Assembly: GCA_947846985.1 (NCBI GenBank)
Contig: CANTUZ010000005.1
Location: 37,263,889-37,327,888, forward strand
DNA: 64,000 nt
Direction: 5' to 3'
Origin: Fratercula arctica
Taxonomy: Eukaryota > Chordata > Aves > Charadriiformes > Alcidae
Below, one piece after another: positions 1 through 13,364 of this stretch. Below the pieces are notes generated by a model. That model saw nothing but the letters and a program-made list of their open reading frames with translations. It ran no database searches and had not been told where the DNA came from. Every line of letters begins with the position of its first letter. Positions within the stretch are counted from its first letter, which is position 1. Made by a program: the position numbers and the translations under genes.

Positions 1-612
1 AGCACTTGATTTTTTATCATATTTATTCCAGGAGCGGCGATTAGGGCTTTATTACCGCGATCTTGGAGAAAACCTCTTCCTCTTTCCCTCGCTCCCTCTC
101 GGCACCCCGGCCCTCATCTCGGAGGGTCCACAGGGAAGTCACACACACGCTCCCACCCCCCCACCGCCCGCGGGAGAAAGGGGAAAGGGGGGGGGGGGGG
201 GTGGGTGGGTGGGGAGGAAAGGATGAATAGTTTGGCATCTTCTTTACAAGCGGATTTAGGCACTTTGAATATTGAAATCGTTCACATTAGCAAAAGAATT
301 ACGTTAGAAATCCCCAGCTCTCTCTTCTTAAGCAGTTATTTCCTTCACTTTAGCTTCCCGTGGCTTTCAAACACAGCTTTGCAATGCGCCGGGGCTCGAG
401 AGTTTGCCCTGGCTCACTTTGAAAGTGCAAGCCCTTTGAAGCCTCTTGCCGGTAGCTTTCCAGCCCCCCGGCTCTCCCCCTCCCCTGCCCGCCCCGCCGG
501 GGTGCCCGGGCCGCCCGCCCCGCACGGCGGAGGGCGCTTGCCGGCAAGCGGGCGGTGAAGGTCGGGAAGGGCGGGAGGGGAACGGGGCTCAGAGGGGTGA
601 GCAGGCCCTTAC
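1..612 (-). other. MEIS2: MEIS2 intron 4 (partial)
   Basis: No exon is visible here on the minus strand. Positions 420-600 are GC-rich, and 187-214 holds a G-run followed by TGGG repeats. Plus- and minus-strand reading frames in this part have no recognisable product. Confidence 0.8.
187..214 (+). repeat. G-run with TGGG repeats (G-quadruplex type)
   Basis: Fifteen G followed by T-separated G3-G4 blocks with one-base loops, an ideal intramolecular quadruplex pattern on the plus strand. Confidence 0.8.
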
Positions 613-4377
<3,765 letters not shown>

Positions 4378-4793
4378 CAGTCTGCGCTCCAATAAACTCC
4401 TGGATGTGTCGTATATTTAATATCCCAGTCCAGCAAAGAAAGTGATTTAGAGTGAAGAAGATTCCTTTTTTTTTTTTTTTTTTTTTGCAACCCACTTATG
4501 GACTTCTCCTATCCTCCAATATGGGTAAATAATAATAATAACAACAACAATAACAACAACAATAATATATAAAAAACAGTCAAGAACCACGATGAGTTTC
4601 TGTGTTTTCTTCTTTTTTCTCTCTCTTTCTCTCTTTCCTTTTTCTGTCTCTCTTTTTCCTTTTTTCTTTCTCTACGTAAAAAAAAAAAAAAAAAAAAAAA
4701 ATTGTCAAGCCCCCAAACTGAAGGTTACGATCGGCCCGTCAGCAACCCACATGTAACCAAACTGTCGTGTCTCATGGCTTTTTGCCACTCCAG

Positions 4794-4803
4794 CTGTCAA
4801 TCA
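4794..4803 (-). promoter_or_regulatory. Exact PBX:MEIS composite site TGATTGACAG
   Basis: On the minus strand the sequence reads TGATTGACAG, the textbook consensus bound by PBX-MEIS (or PBX-PREP) heterodimers. It lies about 420 bases upstream of the MEIS2 start codon, inside the presumed leader. This suggests autoregulation by MEIS proteins, which is inference. Confidence 0.6.
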
Positions 4804-4827
4804 AAGCCAGGGAATGTCAAGGTAGTG

Positions 4828-4854
4828 AATGAATGATGGTTGATGATGATGAAG
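4828..4854 (+). promoter_or_regulatory. Cluster of TGAT half sites beside the PBX:MEIS site
   Basis: Repeated GAATGAATGATGG and TTGATGATGATG give several PBX/HOX-type TGAT half sites within 30 bases of the exact PBX:MEIS site. The repetition may be only low complexity. Confidence 0.3.
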
Positions 4855-4944
4855 AAGAGAGGAGGAATCTTTTTAACCCCGGTTTCTTCTTCCAGTAACT
4901 CCGCGCTCGGGTTTTTGCCTTTTAGGATCGCTATAGGGTTGGTC

Positions 4945-4975
<31 letters not shown>

Positions 4976-5037
4976 TACTGTGAAGGGGGGTTGGGGAGAG
5001 ATGCGAAGAAAAATTGAATAGTTTGCAAAGCCCGGAC

Positions 5038-5152
5038 TTCCCCCCTCTCTCCTTTTTTTTTTTTCCTCTTTTTTTTTTCCTCTCTTTTTTTTTTTTTTTT
5101 TTTTTTTTTTCCCCCCTCCTCTTTCCTCTCCTCTCCTCTCTCCTCCCGGCCG
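5038..5152. repeat. Homopyrimidine (T/C) tract
   Basis: About 115 bases of T and C on the plus strand, including several long T-runs. On the MEIS2 strand it is a purine tract near the 5' end of the leader. Confidence 0.85.
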
Positions 5153-5329
5153 GTATTTTGTCTCCCTCTCCGCCTGGCTCCCTCCGGGATGAGTGAGTGA
5201 GTGTCAGCGAGTGCTGGCAGGTTGGCTGCCGGCTGCCTTATAGAAGAGGCTCAGTTTTGCGGCGCTGATCGGCGGGAGAATGAAGTGACGGAACCCGGAA
5301 GTAGTGGTGGCCATAGCCAGTCCTGCAGC

Positions 5330-5403
5330 GCGGCGGCGGCGGCGGCGGGGAGCGGCGGGGCAGCGGCGGGGCGGCGGCGGCGGCGGCGGGGAGCGGCGGG
5401 GCA

Positions 5404-5434
<31 letters not shown>

Positions 5435-5440
5435 GGCGGC
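5330..5440. repeat. CGG/GCC triplet repeat, interrupted
   Basis: Runs of GGC triplets broken by GGGGAGC and GGGGCAGC units, with the longest pure block near 5407-5435. It lies just upstream of, or within, the first exon of MEIS2. Confidence 0.85.
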
Positions 5441-5574
5441 CCGTCCGGCGGAGCGGCGGGGATGCGCAGCGCAGCGCGGCGGCGGGGCGGCCGCGGCGCC
5501 GCGCGGGGGGAGCCGCGCAGCAGCCCCTGCCCCGAGCGAAGCAACGCGTGTAGGAAGGAGCGAGCGAGCGTGCG

Positions 5575-5645
5575 AGAGAGAGGGAGGGAGGGAGGGAGCG
5601 AGGGAGGGAGGGAGGGAGGAGGAGGGAGGAGGGAGGGGAGGAAGG
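5575..5645. repeat. GAGGG-rich homopurine tract
   Basis: Imperfect GGGA/GAGG tandem units, nearly all purine on the plus strand. Such tracts can form triplex or quadruplex structures. Confidence 0.75.
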
Positions 5646-6138
5646 ACAGGGAGAGTGCGTGTGTGCGAGAGGGGGGGAGAGGCAGGGGAAAACTGCAGAG
5701 AGCGAGAAGAAAAGTGCGATAGGAGCCCAGCCCCGGGTTTGGCTTGCGCTAGGTTATTTGAGCGGCGAAAAAAATGTACCTTTCCGATCGACCGCGATGT
5801 TTGAGCGTTCTGGCGGGCGCGCTGACGAGTTATTTATTTAAGTCGCCGGCCGTCGCCGCTGCCGCGGACGGTGCGCGGGTCCGGGGGCACGGAGAGAGCT
5901 ACAGCGCACGGGGGGGCCGCGCAAAGTTGTTCTTCCCCGGGAGGCGAGCCCGCTCCGGCCGAGCGCTCGCCCCTCCGCCAGCGCGGTGCGGGGCACGCGT
6001 GGTTCCTCTCCTCTGACCATTCATTGTGCTTTTCTAAAAATTAATTTTCCAGGGCATGAAGAGAACGCCTCGTTCAAACCGTGTTTGGCACCGCTCTTCA
6101 TTAAGTGATCGCTGCTATCAAGCACGCTGTGGATGTCT

Positions 6139-6168
6139 TGGGGGGGGGGGGTGGGGGGGTGGGGGGGA
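6139..6168 (+). repeat. G-rich run
   Basis: G blocks separated by single T; quadruplex-type sequence just upstream of the promoter island. Confidence 0.75.
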
Positions 6169-6536
6169 GAGGCGGAGAGGCGGGAGGGAAGAGGGGGAAA
6201 TCCCTTTTAGTTTTGCGATTAGGCTGCCAGGCTTTGAAAAGGGCTTAAAAACAAAGTCATGCTCAGCCTTTTGTAGGAGCGATCCAGATGTTATGTAGAT
6301 TTTTTTGTTGTTGTTGTTCGCATGTTCATTTTGAGCGGATCCGGCGGTGAGCGCTGTATTTACGTGTGTATGTTGCTGGACTTTGCCGTATATCGCCGTT
6401 GCGCTTGTGGAATGTATGCTGAAGTATTAGCTCGGTAATGCCTTCTAATGGTAGTGCTAATTACAGTGGGGTTATTTAGCAAATTAAGTGAGATGATGCA
6501 CCCCCCACCCTTGAGCACCAAATGAACTTTTCCAAG

Positions 6537-6557
6537 CACACACACACACACACACAC
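6537..6557 (+). repeat. (CA)10 microsatellite
   Basis: Uninterrupted CA dinucleotides. Confidence 0.9.
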
Positions 6558-6589
6558 GTTAATTTTGGTGTGTTTCTTTCGCCCAATCA

Positions 6590-7190
6590 CTTTGCTGGAG
6601 CTAAACCATGCCTTACCTCAGAACAGTCAATTACCAAAGCTACCCGGGATCATCAATCATGGGGGATGCTTGAAGTTTAGGGGAGGAGCGATGGTCAAAC
6701 TATCGATTGCTGCAGTTTTGTCCTCCCCAACCCCCCACCCTCGTTCACGGTCCCCTGCACATAAAATCTAAAACAGACTATCCCGTTAATAGTGGGATTT
6801 ATCAATGATTATGTACCCAGTTGTGAATGTGGCCTCATACATAGAGGGCTTTTAAAAATACACGGCAGAAAAATATGATTTATTCGGATAGGTTTTGTTT
6901 GGGTTTGATTTGCTTTTCGTGATGATGACGAGGGTTTTAAGATTTTTTTTTTTTTTTTTTTGAAACTTTAAGAAAATGACTCAAGGGGTAGTTATAGATA
7001 TTTGGCCTGATTTTAATAGGCGTAGGGAATGAGCTCCAGAGGTCAATAAACCCCTCCAAAATGATGAATGATTGAGTACCTGTGATGATGATAGTGATTA
7101 CCGGAGCAATTAAACAGTTTGATTAAATGAGCCATCATAACAATGATGTCTGCGGGAAATCAGCCCTCACATATAAAGAAAGATAGTGTG
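6590..7190. promoter_or_regulatory. Candidate upstream regulatory region with PBX/HOX-type sites
   Basis: Unique, moderately AT-rich DNA without repeats. It contains TGATTGAT on the minus strand (within 6652-6659), TGATTTAT at 6876-6883 and TGATGAATGATTGAG at 7062-7076, all matching PBX-HOX consensus forms, plus several ATTA cores. Position 2-3 kb upstream of MEIS2 fits an enhancer. Conservation cannot be tested here. Confidence 0.35.
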
Positions 7191-8925
7191 GAGGGCTGAC
7201 AAACGCCAGTGGGCATTCCTGCGTGTTCCGATAGCGCCGAGCCCTGCAGAGCACGGCTGTATTTACAAATATGGGGGGAATACGGAGAAAAGTCCCTCTC
7301 CTACTTTTAGCCAGAGTTGCACCCTGCTTAAAACCCGCCAGAAGCCGGAGAGCAGACCCGTGTTTTTTTTCCTAGAGGATCTCCTCCAAGATTAAAGCTA
7401 GTCCTAAGAGCAACCGAATTGCTGTGACTGACTTTCACGGGACTGTAAAGAGAGGTGAGTAAAAAAGCCCTTAGTATGTAGATCTCTTTCAAGCAGTGGT
7501 TAAGTCGATTCATTTCGCAGGGAAAAAGCCAGTCTTCTTGTGCAGTATTTTATACTCTGTCGTATAAATCGGTAACGTAATTCAAGATATTCATGGTAAT
7601 GAATGCTTGGCTAATCCTTTGGGTGCGCGGAGACCTACAGAGCAGTAGGTTATGCAAATCCTTTCCTACTTTTACAGCTGTAGTTTTCTAACAGATTTTT
7701 TAAAGAGATCTAGTCATCGGTGAATGCTATTTGTTTGGTTTTTTTTTTTCATCACCCCCCCGCCCCCAGCCCCCCGTCCCAAAGATGCCAGATTTCTGAA
7801 CTTAAGTGGAATCATTTGGTTGTGATACAGCCAGCTTAGAGGAAGTGTTTTAAATATTTGTAGCTTCCAAACTTGTTTTTTAACCGAGGCAGTACAAACC
7901 CGGAGCCTTGCCTCTTGAGATATACAAGTGTGTCTCATTTCAAATAGTTTCGGTATCACCAAAGACGAGGTCTTTCCTCGTAACGTGGCCGCGCAAAAGT
8001 GATCTAGCCCCAGTGACGGCTCCATGTATTTGTTCAGACCTCAAGCTAGGGAAGAAGTTCATCAGTTTTCTTCTTAAAAAGAAGTTTAGACTACTTGATT
8101 CCCATAGAAGAAAGCGCTTGATTGCTTAGGATATAATTTTAGACCTGGTTTTATTTTATTTTTTTTCATAATTCTATTTTTCACAGAAGTCCCTGTAGAT
8201 CTCGGTTCTCTTGACTAAGAAATTGTTAGAAAGCAATCTAAAATCAAAGCTGCAAAAAAAGCAGCAAAAGATTTTTTCAGTTTTCAATGCTGCTCCTTTC
8301 ACTTGTTCCTTTTTTTTTTTCTTTCTTTCTTTTATTTTTTTCCCTCCTAAACTAATTAACCCCCTGCGTTGGCTCACCCTGCTGTGCATGTATGTAATCT
8401 GGGACAGGGACCAACTTTTAAAAATTATTTTAACTTGATGGAAAGTGAAATTTCATATGGTAAAAGAAGGGCTTTCATGTTCCTCTTGTGTCTTTTTTTC
8501 CCCGTGAAAAGAGTTGAAGCCTTTTTCCTCTTCACTATCCCAGTGGATTAAAGCACAGAGAGAACATGGTTTATAAAGCGCTACAGTTTAGCCATTAAAA
8601 AGGAATCTCAATTTAGCGCCCTTAAGTGAAAGTACTCAGCTATTAACAAAGATGCTGTTGGGAAATCGGAGGCAAATGGGATACGTGCGTGCAGGGGGTG
8701 GGGGCTTCCATGTTCTTAGGTCATTTTTTATTTACTTCTCCCCCTCCCCAGCCTGGTGAAATATTTCTTTTAAAATACAGAAAATCGGAAAAATTAAATT
8801 GGCTAATTTCCATTTCTCGTGCATCACTTTCACAGCGAAGGCTGTTTCCAGGAAAAGTGGGAGAAACGAGTCGGTGGAGTGTGTGTGCGCGCGTTTGGGC
8901 TTTTTTTTTTTTTCCCTTTTTTTTC

Positions 8926-8965
<40 letters not shown>

Positions 8966-10839
8966 GATCGGCTCAAAAAGTCCAAAGAGAAATGAGGTGT
9001 CCGGTATGGAAGTGCATCTCAGTCAACAGCCAGCTCCTTTTGCCGAGGCTGGAAATGGTTTTAACAGGCGGTAAAATTTCATCTTGTGGTGTCAAATTGG
9101 GGTCAGTTTGGGGTTAGCGCTCTCAGTGTCCGAGCAGGAGCTGTCCAGCTGTGTGGGGATTCATTAAGGGCAAAAGATCCGTTTCAAGAAAAACAATACA
9201 AAGACAATCAGAGGGCTAAAGATCCTCTTCAAATCGCATTTTACAAGTGCACCAGAACAAATATGGACGCTGAAACCTATTCCCTTCAAACTCCCAAATC
9301 GACTTCTTAGCCCTTGGAGGGAGTGAGAGAGAAAATCCTCTAAAACTTAAGAAGAGTCTGTTTTCAATCAGCCTTTCCGAAGTGTGGCATCTTAGTCCTT
9401 TGCTGGCTTTGAGACGTGCCTCTCTCGCTCGCTCGCTCCTTCTCTCTCTCTCTCTTTTTCCACAGCCTTGCAAAACGCGGATGGCACAACAGGTAATATT
9501 TCAGATTTCAAGAATATATTCCACCGGGGATCTTAAACCAGTGTTTTGTACGCGCGTGTGTGCCTAGCGCAAGATTTAATGCAAATAGAAAGTTGGTGGT
9601 TTTTTTTTTTTGTTTTGTTTTTTCTTTTTTTTAGGGGGGGGTGGGGTGGGGGGAACAAGCCGCTCTTGCACGAAATCCTATTGGACCCCTTCGGAAATTT
9701 TCTGCACTCCTTGTAGGCGATGCTCCGGTCTGATGGGTAATTTAGGATAGATTTACTTTACGGTTCCTAGCATTTGTGGAAAGCACCTATTGCTAATCTG
9801 GTTTATTAAATTCGCGTGGTTTAAATCCTCTTAGCGTCCCTACATCTGTTAGAACAATTGACGCCTTGCTACAGGGACAAATAACTTGAACCTTAATCTT
9901 GTTTGTAACTTTATTCAATGTTTGTTTGTTTGCGTTTTGAGTTCAATTATTTTTGGGTGATGCCATTGTGTTCGGAAACAGATAGGCTACATTTGCAGGC
10001 AAAACTTCCCATGGACGGGCTAAGGATATCGCGGGACAGGATGAAAGATTTTGAATATTTGAACTGGCATTTAATCTTGAACTATCATTCTAGGAAATGT
10101 GTCATATTTAATGAAGAAACCAGTACGCCTGGTAAAATGTGGCCGCGAGATTACATCACCATGACCCCGTGGTAAAAATCCACGGGATTTTTTCTTTTTG
10201 TTTTGCTCGCAAGGCTAAGCGTGGGGTGTAAATAGTACCTTTTCCTTTTTATAATCCGGATTATGCCACAGTTCAAACTCCCACCCCCAAAATCGCTCTT
10301 TACCACACTTTCCTTTGCCTTTACGGTTGGTTCTTACAACTTGAGTCACTTTTTATTCGTCTCAGACCACTTTGATTCGCCTCCGATTTCCCGCAGCTGC
10401 AGGACTTTCGAGGTCCCATCTCGGGTGCCCCTGTGAAATCATGCACATTTTAGCTTCTGCAGATCACTGGATTCATTTAGGTCCTCACCCTGAGCCCCTC
10501 ACACCCCCCACCCCCCACACCACCCCCCCTGCCAATAGTATACTTCACTTTTCAGCAATCTATTATTTTTTCGAAAAATCTTTCCAGCCCAGAAAGTCAA
10601 TGGTAGCCCATCAGGGTGAACTTTTCTTGACCTCGACTGCGGTATGACTGAGATCTTTGGGAGCTGGATTAGAAGGAGGTTCATTTACTTACCTGTTAAC
10701 TTCCCTTTTAACTCTCTTTCTTCCACCCCTCCCCCCTCTTTTTAAAATTTTTTTTTTTTTAAGTTTAAAAAAAAAAAACCAAACAACACACCAAAACCAC
10801 GAAGCAAGAACGATCCGGGGGCTTTTTCCCTTCCCGAAC
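7191..10839. other. Non-coding upstream DNA, no gene seen
   Basis: Unique sequence with long T-runs (notably 8901-8964) and short G- and C-runs. Stretches near 8560-8650, 9130-9360 and 9700-10170 have mixed composition and many ATTA/TAAT cores, so they could be conserved elements. An 85-codon frame at 9918-10175 has no recognisable product. Confidence 0.6.
10166..10186. repeat. Small hairpin followed by a T tract
   Basis: CCCGTGG, a 7-nt loop, then CCACGGG, followed by A and a T-run. It resembles a terminator in shape, but vertebrate Pol II does not use this signal. Confidence 0.5.
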
Positions 10840-11190
10840 CCCCTTTATCCCCCCCTCCCCGGGGCTGCAGGGCTCTAACCCGCCGCTTGCGGGATGTGTC
10901 CCCCCCCGCCTCCTTCCCTCCCTCCCCGGGATGCCTCTCCCCCGGTGCGGCGGAGCCATCGGCAGCCCTCTAGCGCTATCTGGCGGGGCTCCAACACGGT
11001 CCCGCCGCCCCGCGTCGCTCCGCGCAGATCCACGCAGGGCCCGGCCTGCCGCGTTCCGCGGCAGGCCGGGCCCTGCGTGGATCTGCGCGGAGCGGCGCGG
11101 AGCCCCCCAGTGCGGGACGCGGAGCCCCTTCTCCGCACCTCCGCCTCCCGCGGGGGCTTTGGGCGCTTGGCGTTAGACGGGAGCTGAGCT
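10840..11190. promoter_or_regulatory. CpG-rich patch about 5 kb upstream of the MEIS2 island
   Basis: Local GC and CpG content is far above the flanks, with C-runs and Sp1-like GGCGGGGC. No TATA box, splice pattern or protein is evident. It could be a distal island, an alternative promoter or a regulatory hub. Confidence 0.5.
11016..11094. repeat. 38-bp perfect inverted repeat with 3-nt loop
   Basis: Arms 11016-11053 and 11057-11094 are exact reverse complements around the loop TTC. After one mismatch the pairing continues for five more bases on each side (11010-11014 with 11096-11100). The arms are very GC-rich and contain CGCGCAGATCCACGCAGG. Confidence 0.95.
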
Positions 11191-12059
11191 TTTTTTTTTT
11201 TTTTTTTATATTTTTATTTTATTTATGTCTTAGGCTGGGAGGTTTGTAAAAGTGGAGCCCGTAAACGGCCGGCGTGCCTCTTTCCGTCGTAAAACAGAAG
11301 GAGAAAAATACCTGTCAGGGGCTGCCCACTAACGCCGCGCTTCCACCAGGGTAGTTAAAAATCTAGTTTGCATTTGTTCGAAGAAGCCCGAAGCGTTAAA
11401 AAAAAAATCTGTCTTTCCAATGTGACACCGTAACAAAAAGGACAGTTAGGGCAAACTAAATCGCTTTAGTGCAATATCAGAGCATCCGAGAAGCCTCTAA
11501 ACTCTCCTCAGAGCTCTCTGTTCTCGCTCACTCTAAATATTCACTTTTGTTCTCCAGCTGCCTATAAAACTCCAGAAGAGGAGCGCTCTCATTTTTACAC
11601 TGGAGTTCTCGGTCCGAAGAGAACAATATCCTCCGACCTCTTTTGAAATGGTACGGAGAGTCTCGCAACACACAGGCGATCACTTGAAGCACGAATCTTC
11701 CCCCCCCCCCCCCCCCCCCCTCTTTTTTTTTTTGTTTTGCAAGAGCTGCTCGGCCCATTGTTTGAAGTGGGATTCAGCGCGCAGCCCGAAGAGAAAGGAA
11801 AAAATAATAATAATAAAAAAAAAATCTTAGGAGCCCGGTTTGGTATTGCATAGAGAAAGAGCTGACAAAATATTATAGCGTGTCTCCTAGAAGTACGTGA
11901 TGAGAGCCCGCGGTGTGTTCCCGAAAGAGAGGGATTTTCCCCCCCACCCCCCAAAAAGATTGTGATCGCCTTTGTACGTCTTTCTTTTGATCCCACAAAG
12001 AGAATGCAATATACATATATGTGTTTGCTCTCCATACAAGAGATGCAAGGGACCGTACA

Positions 12060-12400
12060 ATGGAATATACGGCCGGTTAGTCCTCATAATGCTTAGTTTT
12101 GCTGTAATTAATTGAAAACAGTTATTAGGTCGTCATTGTCAATAGCGTAAATAATTGCAGCAGATTTTTACTTAAAATTGACCGGTCACAGAGTGATAGA
12201 TCGATTCGAGGTATAAAAATGATGTATCAAAACATCAATGTCGATTATTTGAAATATTGTAGTCGAATCTTTTTATTGCTTCATCGGTTAAGTGTCTGAA
12301 AGTGCTGTGTTCCAACATATATTTATGTTGTCAATACTGTCAAAACTGTCAGTTTTATTACAGTGGATTTGTAATACATTTCGGATTTGCTCATTTACAT
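12060..12400. promoter_or_regulatory. Candidate conserved non-coding element
   Basis: Unique AT-rich sequence with repeated TCGATT/TCGAAT words, TAATTAATTG homeodomain cores, TGTCA MEIS half sites and a TGATGT...ACATCA inverted pair. There is no open reading frame or repeat signature. The call rests on composition and position only. Confidence 0.3.
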
Positions 12401-13034
12401 AAAATGTCCACCCCAGATACCCCCTCCTTTTCCCCATCTCTGGAAATCTATGTCAGTTTAATGAAAGGATTCAGGACTCATAGCTGAAGAGAAAAAAAAA
12501 AAAAAAAGTGGAGATATTGCTCCATTAAGTTCAATTTAAACATCCCTTTGGAAACCTTGGGCTATTTCTAACTTGCCATAAGAGGGAATTCCCTCCCCCC
12601 CCCTCTTCCCCCCCCCCTTATTTCCCCAGTAGAATTTAAATACTTTTCTACCCTCACACCTAGATTAAACCCTTCAGGAGAACTGAGAAACTGTACAGGG
12701 AGGCAGAGATGAGGCAAAGCACACCTGTGAATGCCGAAACCCTTCCAAAGAGAGCAACAGCCCCCCGAACCGCGCACACACGCGCGGGGGGTTGGATCCT
12801 GCTAGAAAGAAGGAGACAAAAGGACCAATAAATATGTGTGTGATCCTTTCTTAACGGTTTGGAGCCCAAAGGAAAAACGCAAATTGGAAGCGGTATTGGG
12901 CATTTGCTGCCCCCCTCGTCCCCATTTTATCAAGGTCTGACCCGGTCTGATTATTCTGTTTAACCGTAAGCGCTGATTTTGTTTTTTATTAGCATGGTCT
13001 CAGACACCTCTCTAATTTTCTTCGAGTGCCCAGC

Positions 13035-13044
13035 TGATGGATGG
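13035..13044 (+). promoter_or_regulatory. PBX-HOX site TGATGGATGG
   Basis: Exact match to the PBX-HOX1 site known from Hoxb1 autoregulation. It lies in unique, non-repetitive sequence about 8.7 kb upstream of the MEIS2 start. Confidence 0.45.
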
Positions 13045-13198
13045 AAAAACTCAGGAATAAATAAATCCATTCACACACTAAACTCTCTTCGATCGAGCAA
13101 ACAGTGAAATTAGCCAAGTAACTTTATTCCCCACCCCTTTCGGAAGGATGAGGTTGTTTTAAAGGCGTTGGTAAGATGGACCTGAAGTATGTGTGGGG

Positions 13199-13314
13199 TT
13201 TTTCTTTTCTTTTCTTTTCTTTTCTTTTCTTTTCTTTTCTTTTCTTTTCTTTTCTTTTCTTTTCTTTTCTTTTCTTTTCTTTTCTTTTCTTTTCTTTTCT
13301 TTTCTTTTCTTTTC

Positions 13315-13364
<50 letters not shown>
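13199..13364 (+). repeat. (TTTTC)n pentanucleotide array ending in poly-T
   Basis: About 27 uninterrupted TTTTC units followed by some 29 T. Frames giving Phe/Leu/Ser repeats here are artefacts of the array. Confidence 0.95.

Larger units (their letters stand above)
4378..5210 (-). promoter_or_regulatory. MEIS2: MEIS2 5' UTR (probable extent)
   Basis: Minus-strand sequence directly upstream of the start codon. The 5' boundary is inferred from a TATA-like CTATAAGG on the minus strand near 5237-5245, so transcription would start roughly 30 bases downstream; the true start may differ. The leader is rich in homopolymers: T- or A-runs on the plus strand at about 4467-4487, 4678-4700, 4945-4969 and 5048-5110. 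It also has TAA/CAA triplet runs near 4526-4568. Confidence 0.5.
5180..6020. promoter_or_regulatory. MEIS2: CpG island at the MEIS2 5' end (promoter region)
   Basis: Very GC- and CpG-rich DNA flanking the presumed transcription start. Visible elements are a CCGGAAGT ETS-type site near 5294, a CGG/GCC triplet array at about 5330-5440, and a GAGGG-rich purine tract at about 5575-5645. Reading frames here (poly-Arg, poly-Gly, poly-Ala) are products of composition, not genes. Confidence 0.7.

Noticed and set aside
1..612. A further MEIS2 exon encoding MIQAIQVLRFHLLELEK
   Set aside because: I looked for its reverse complement in the first 612 bases and did not find it; it must lie beyond the left edge.
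5201..5804. Plus-strand frames of 166-173 codons rich in Arg and Gly
   Set aside because: They arise from the CGG array and GAGGG tract in the MEIS2 promoter island; no domain or splice context.
10875..11187. Similar peptides on both strands, suggesting two related genes
   Set aside because: The similarity is a direct result of the 38-bp inverted repeat.
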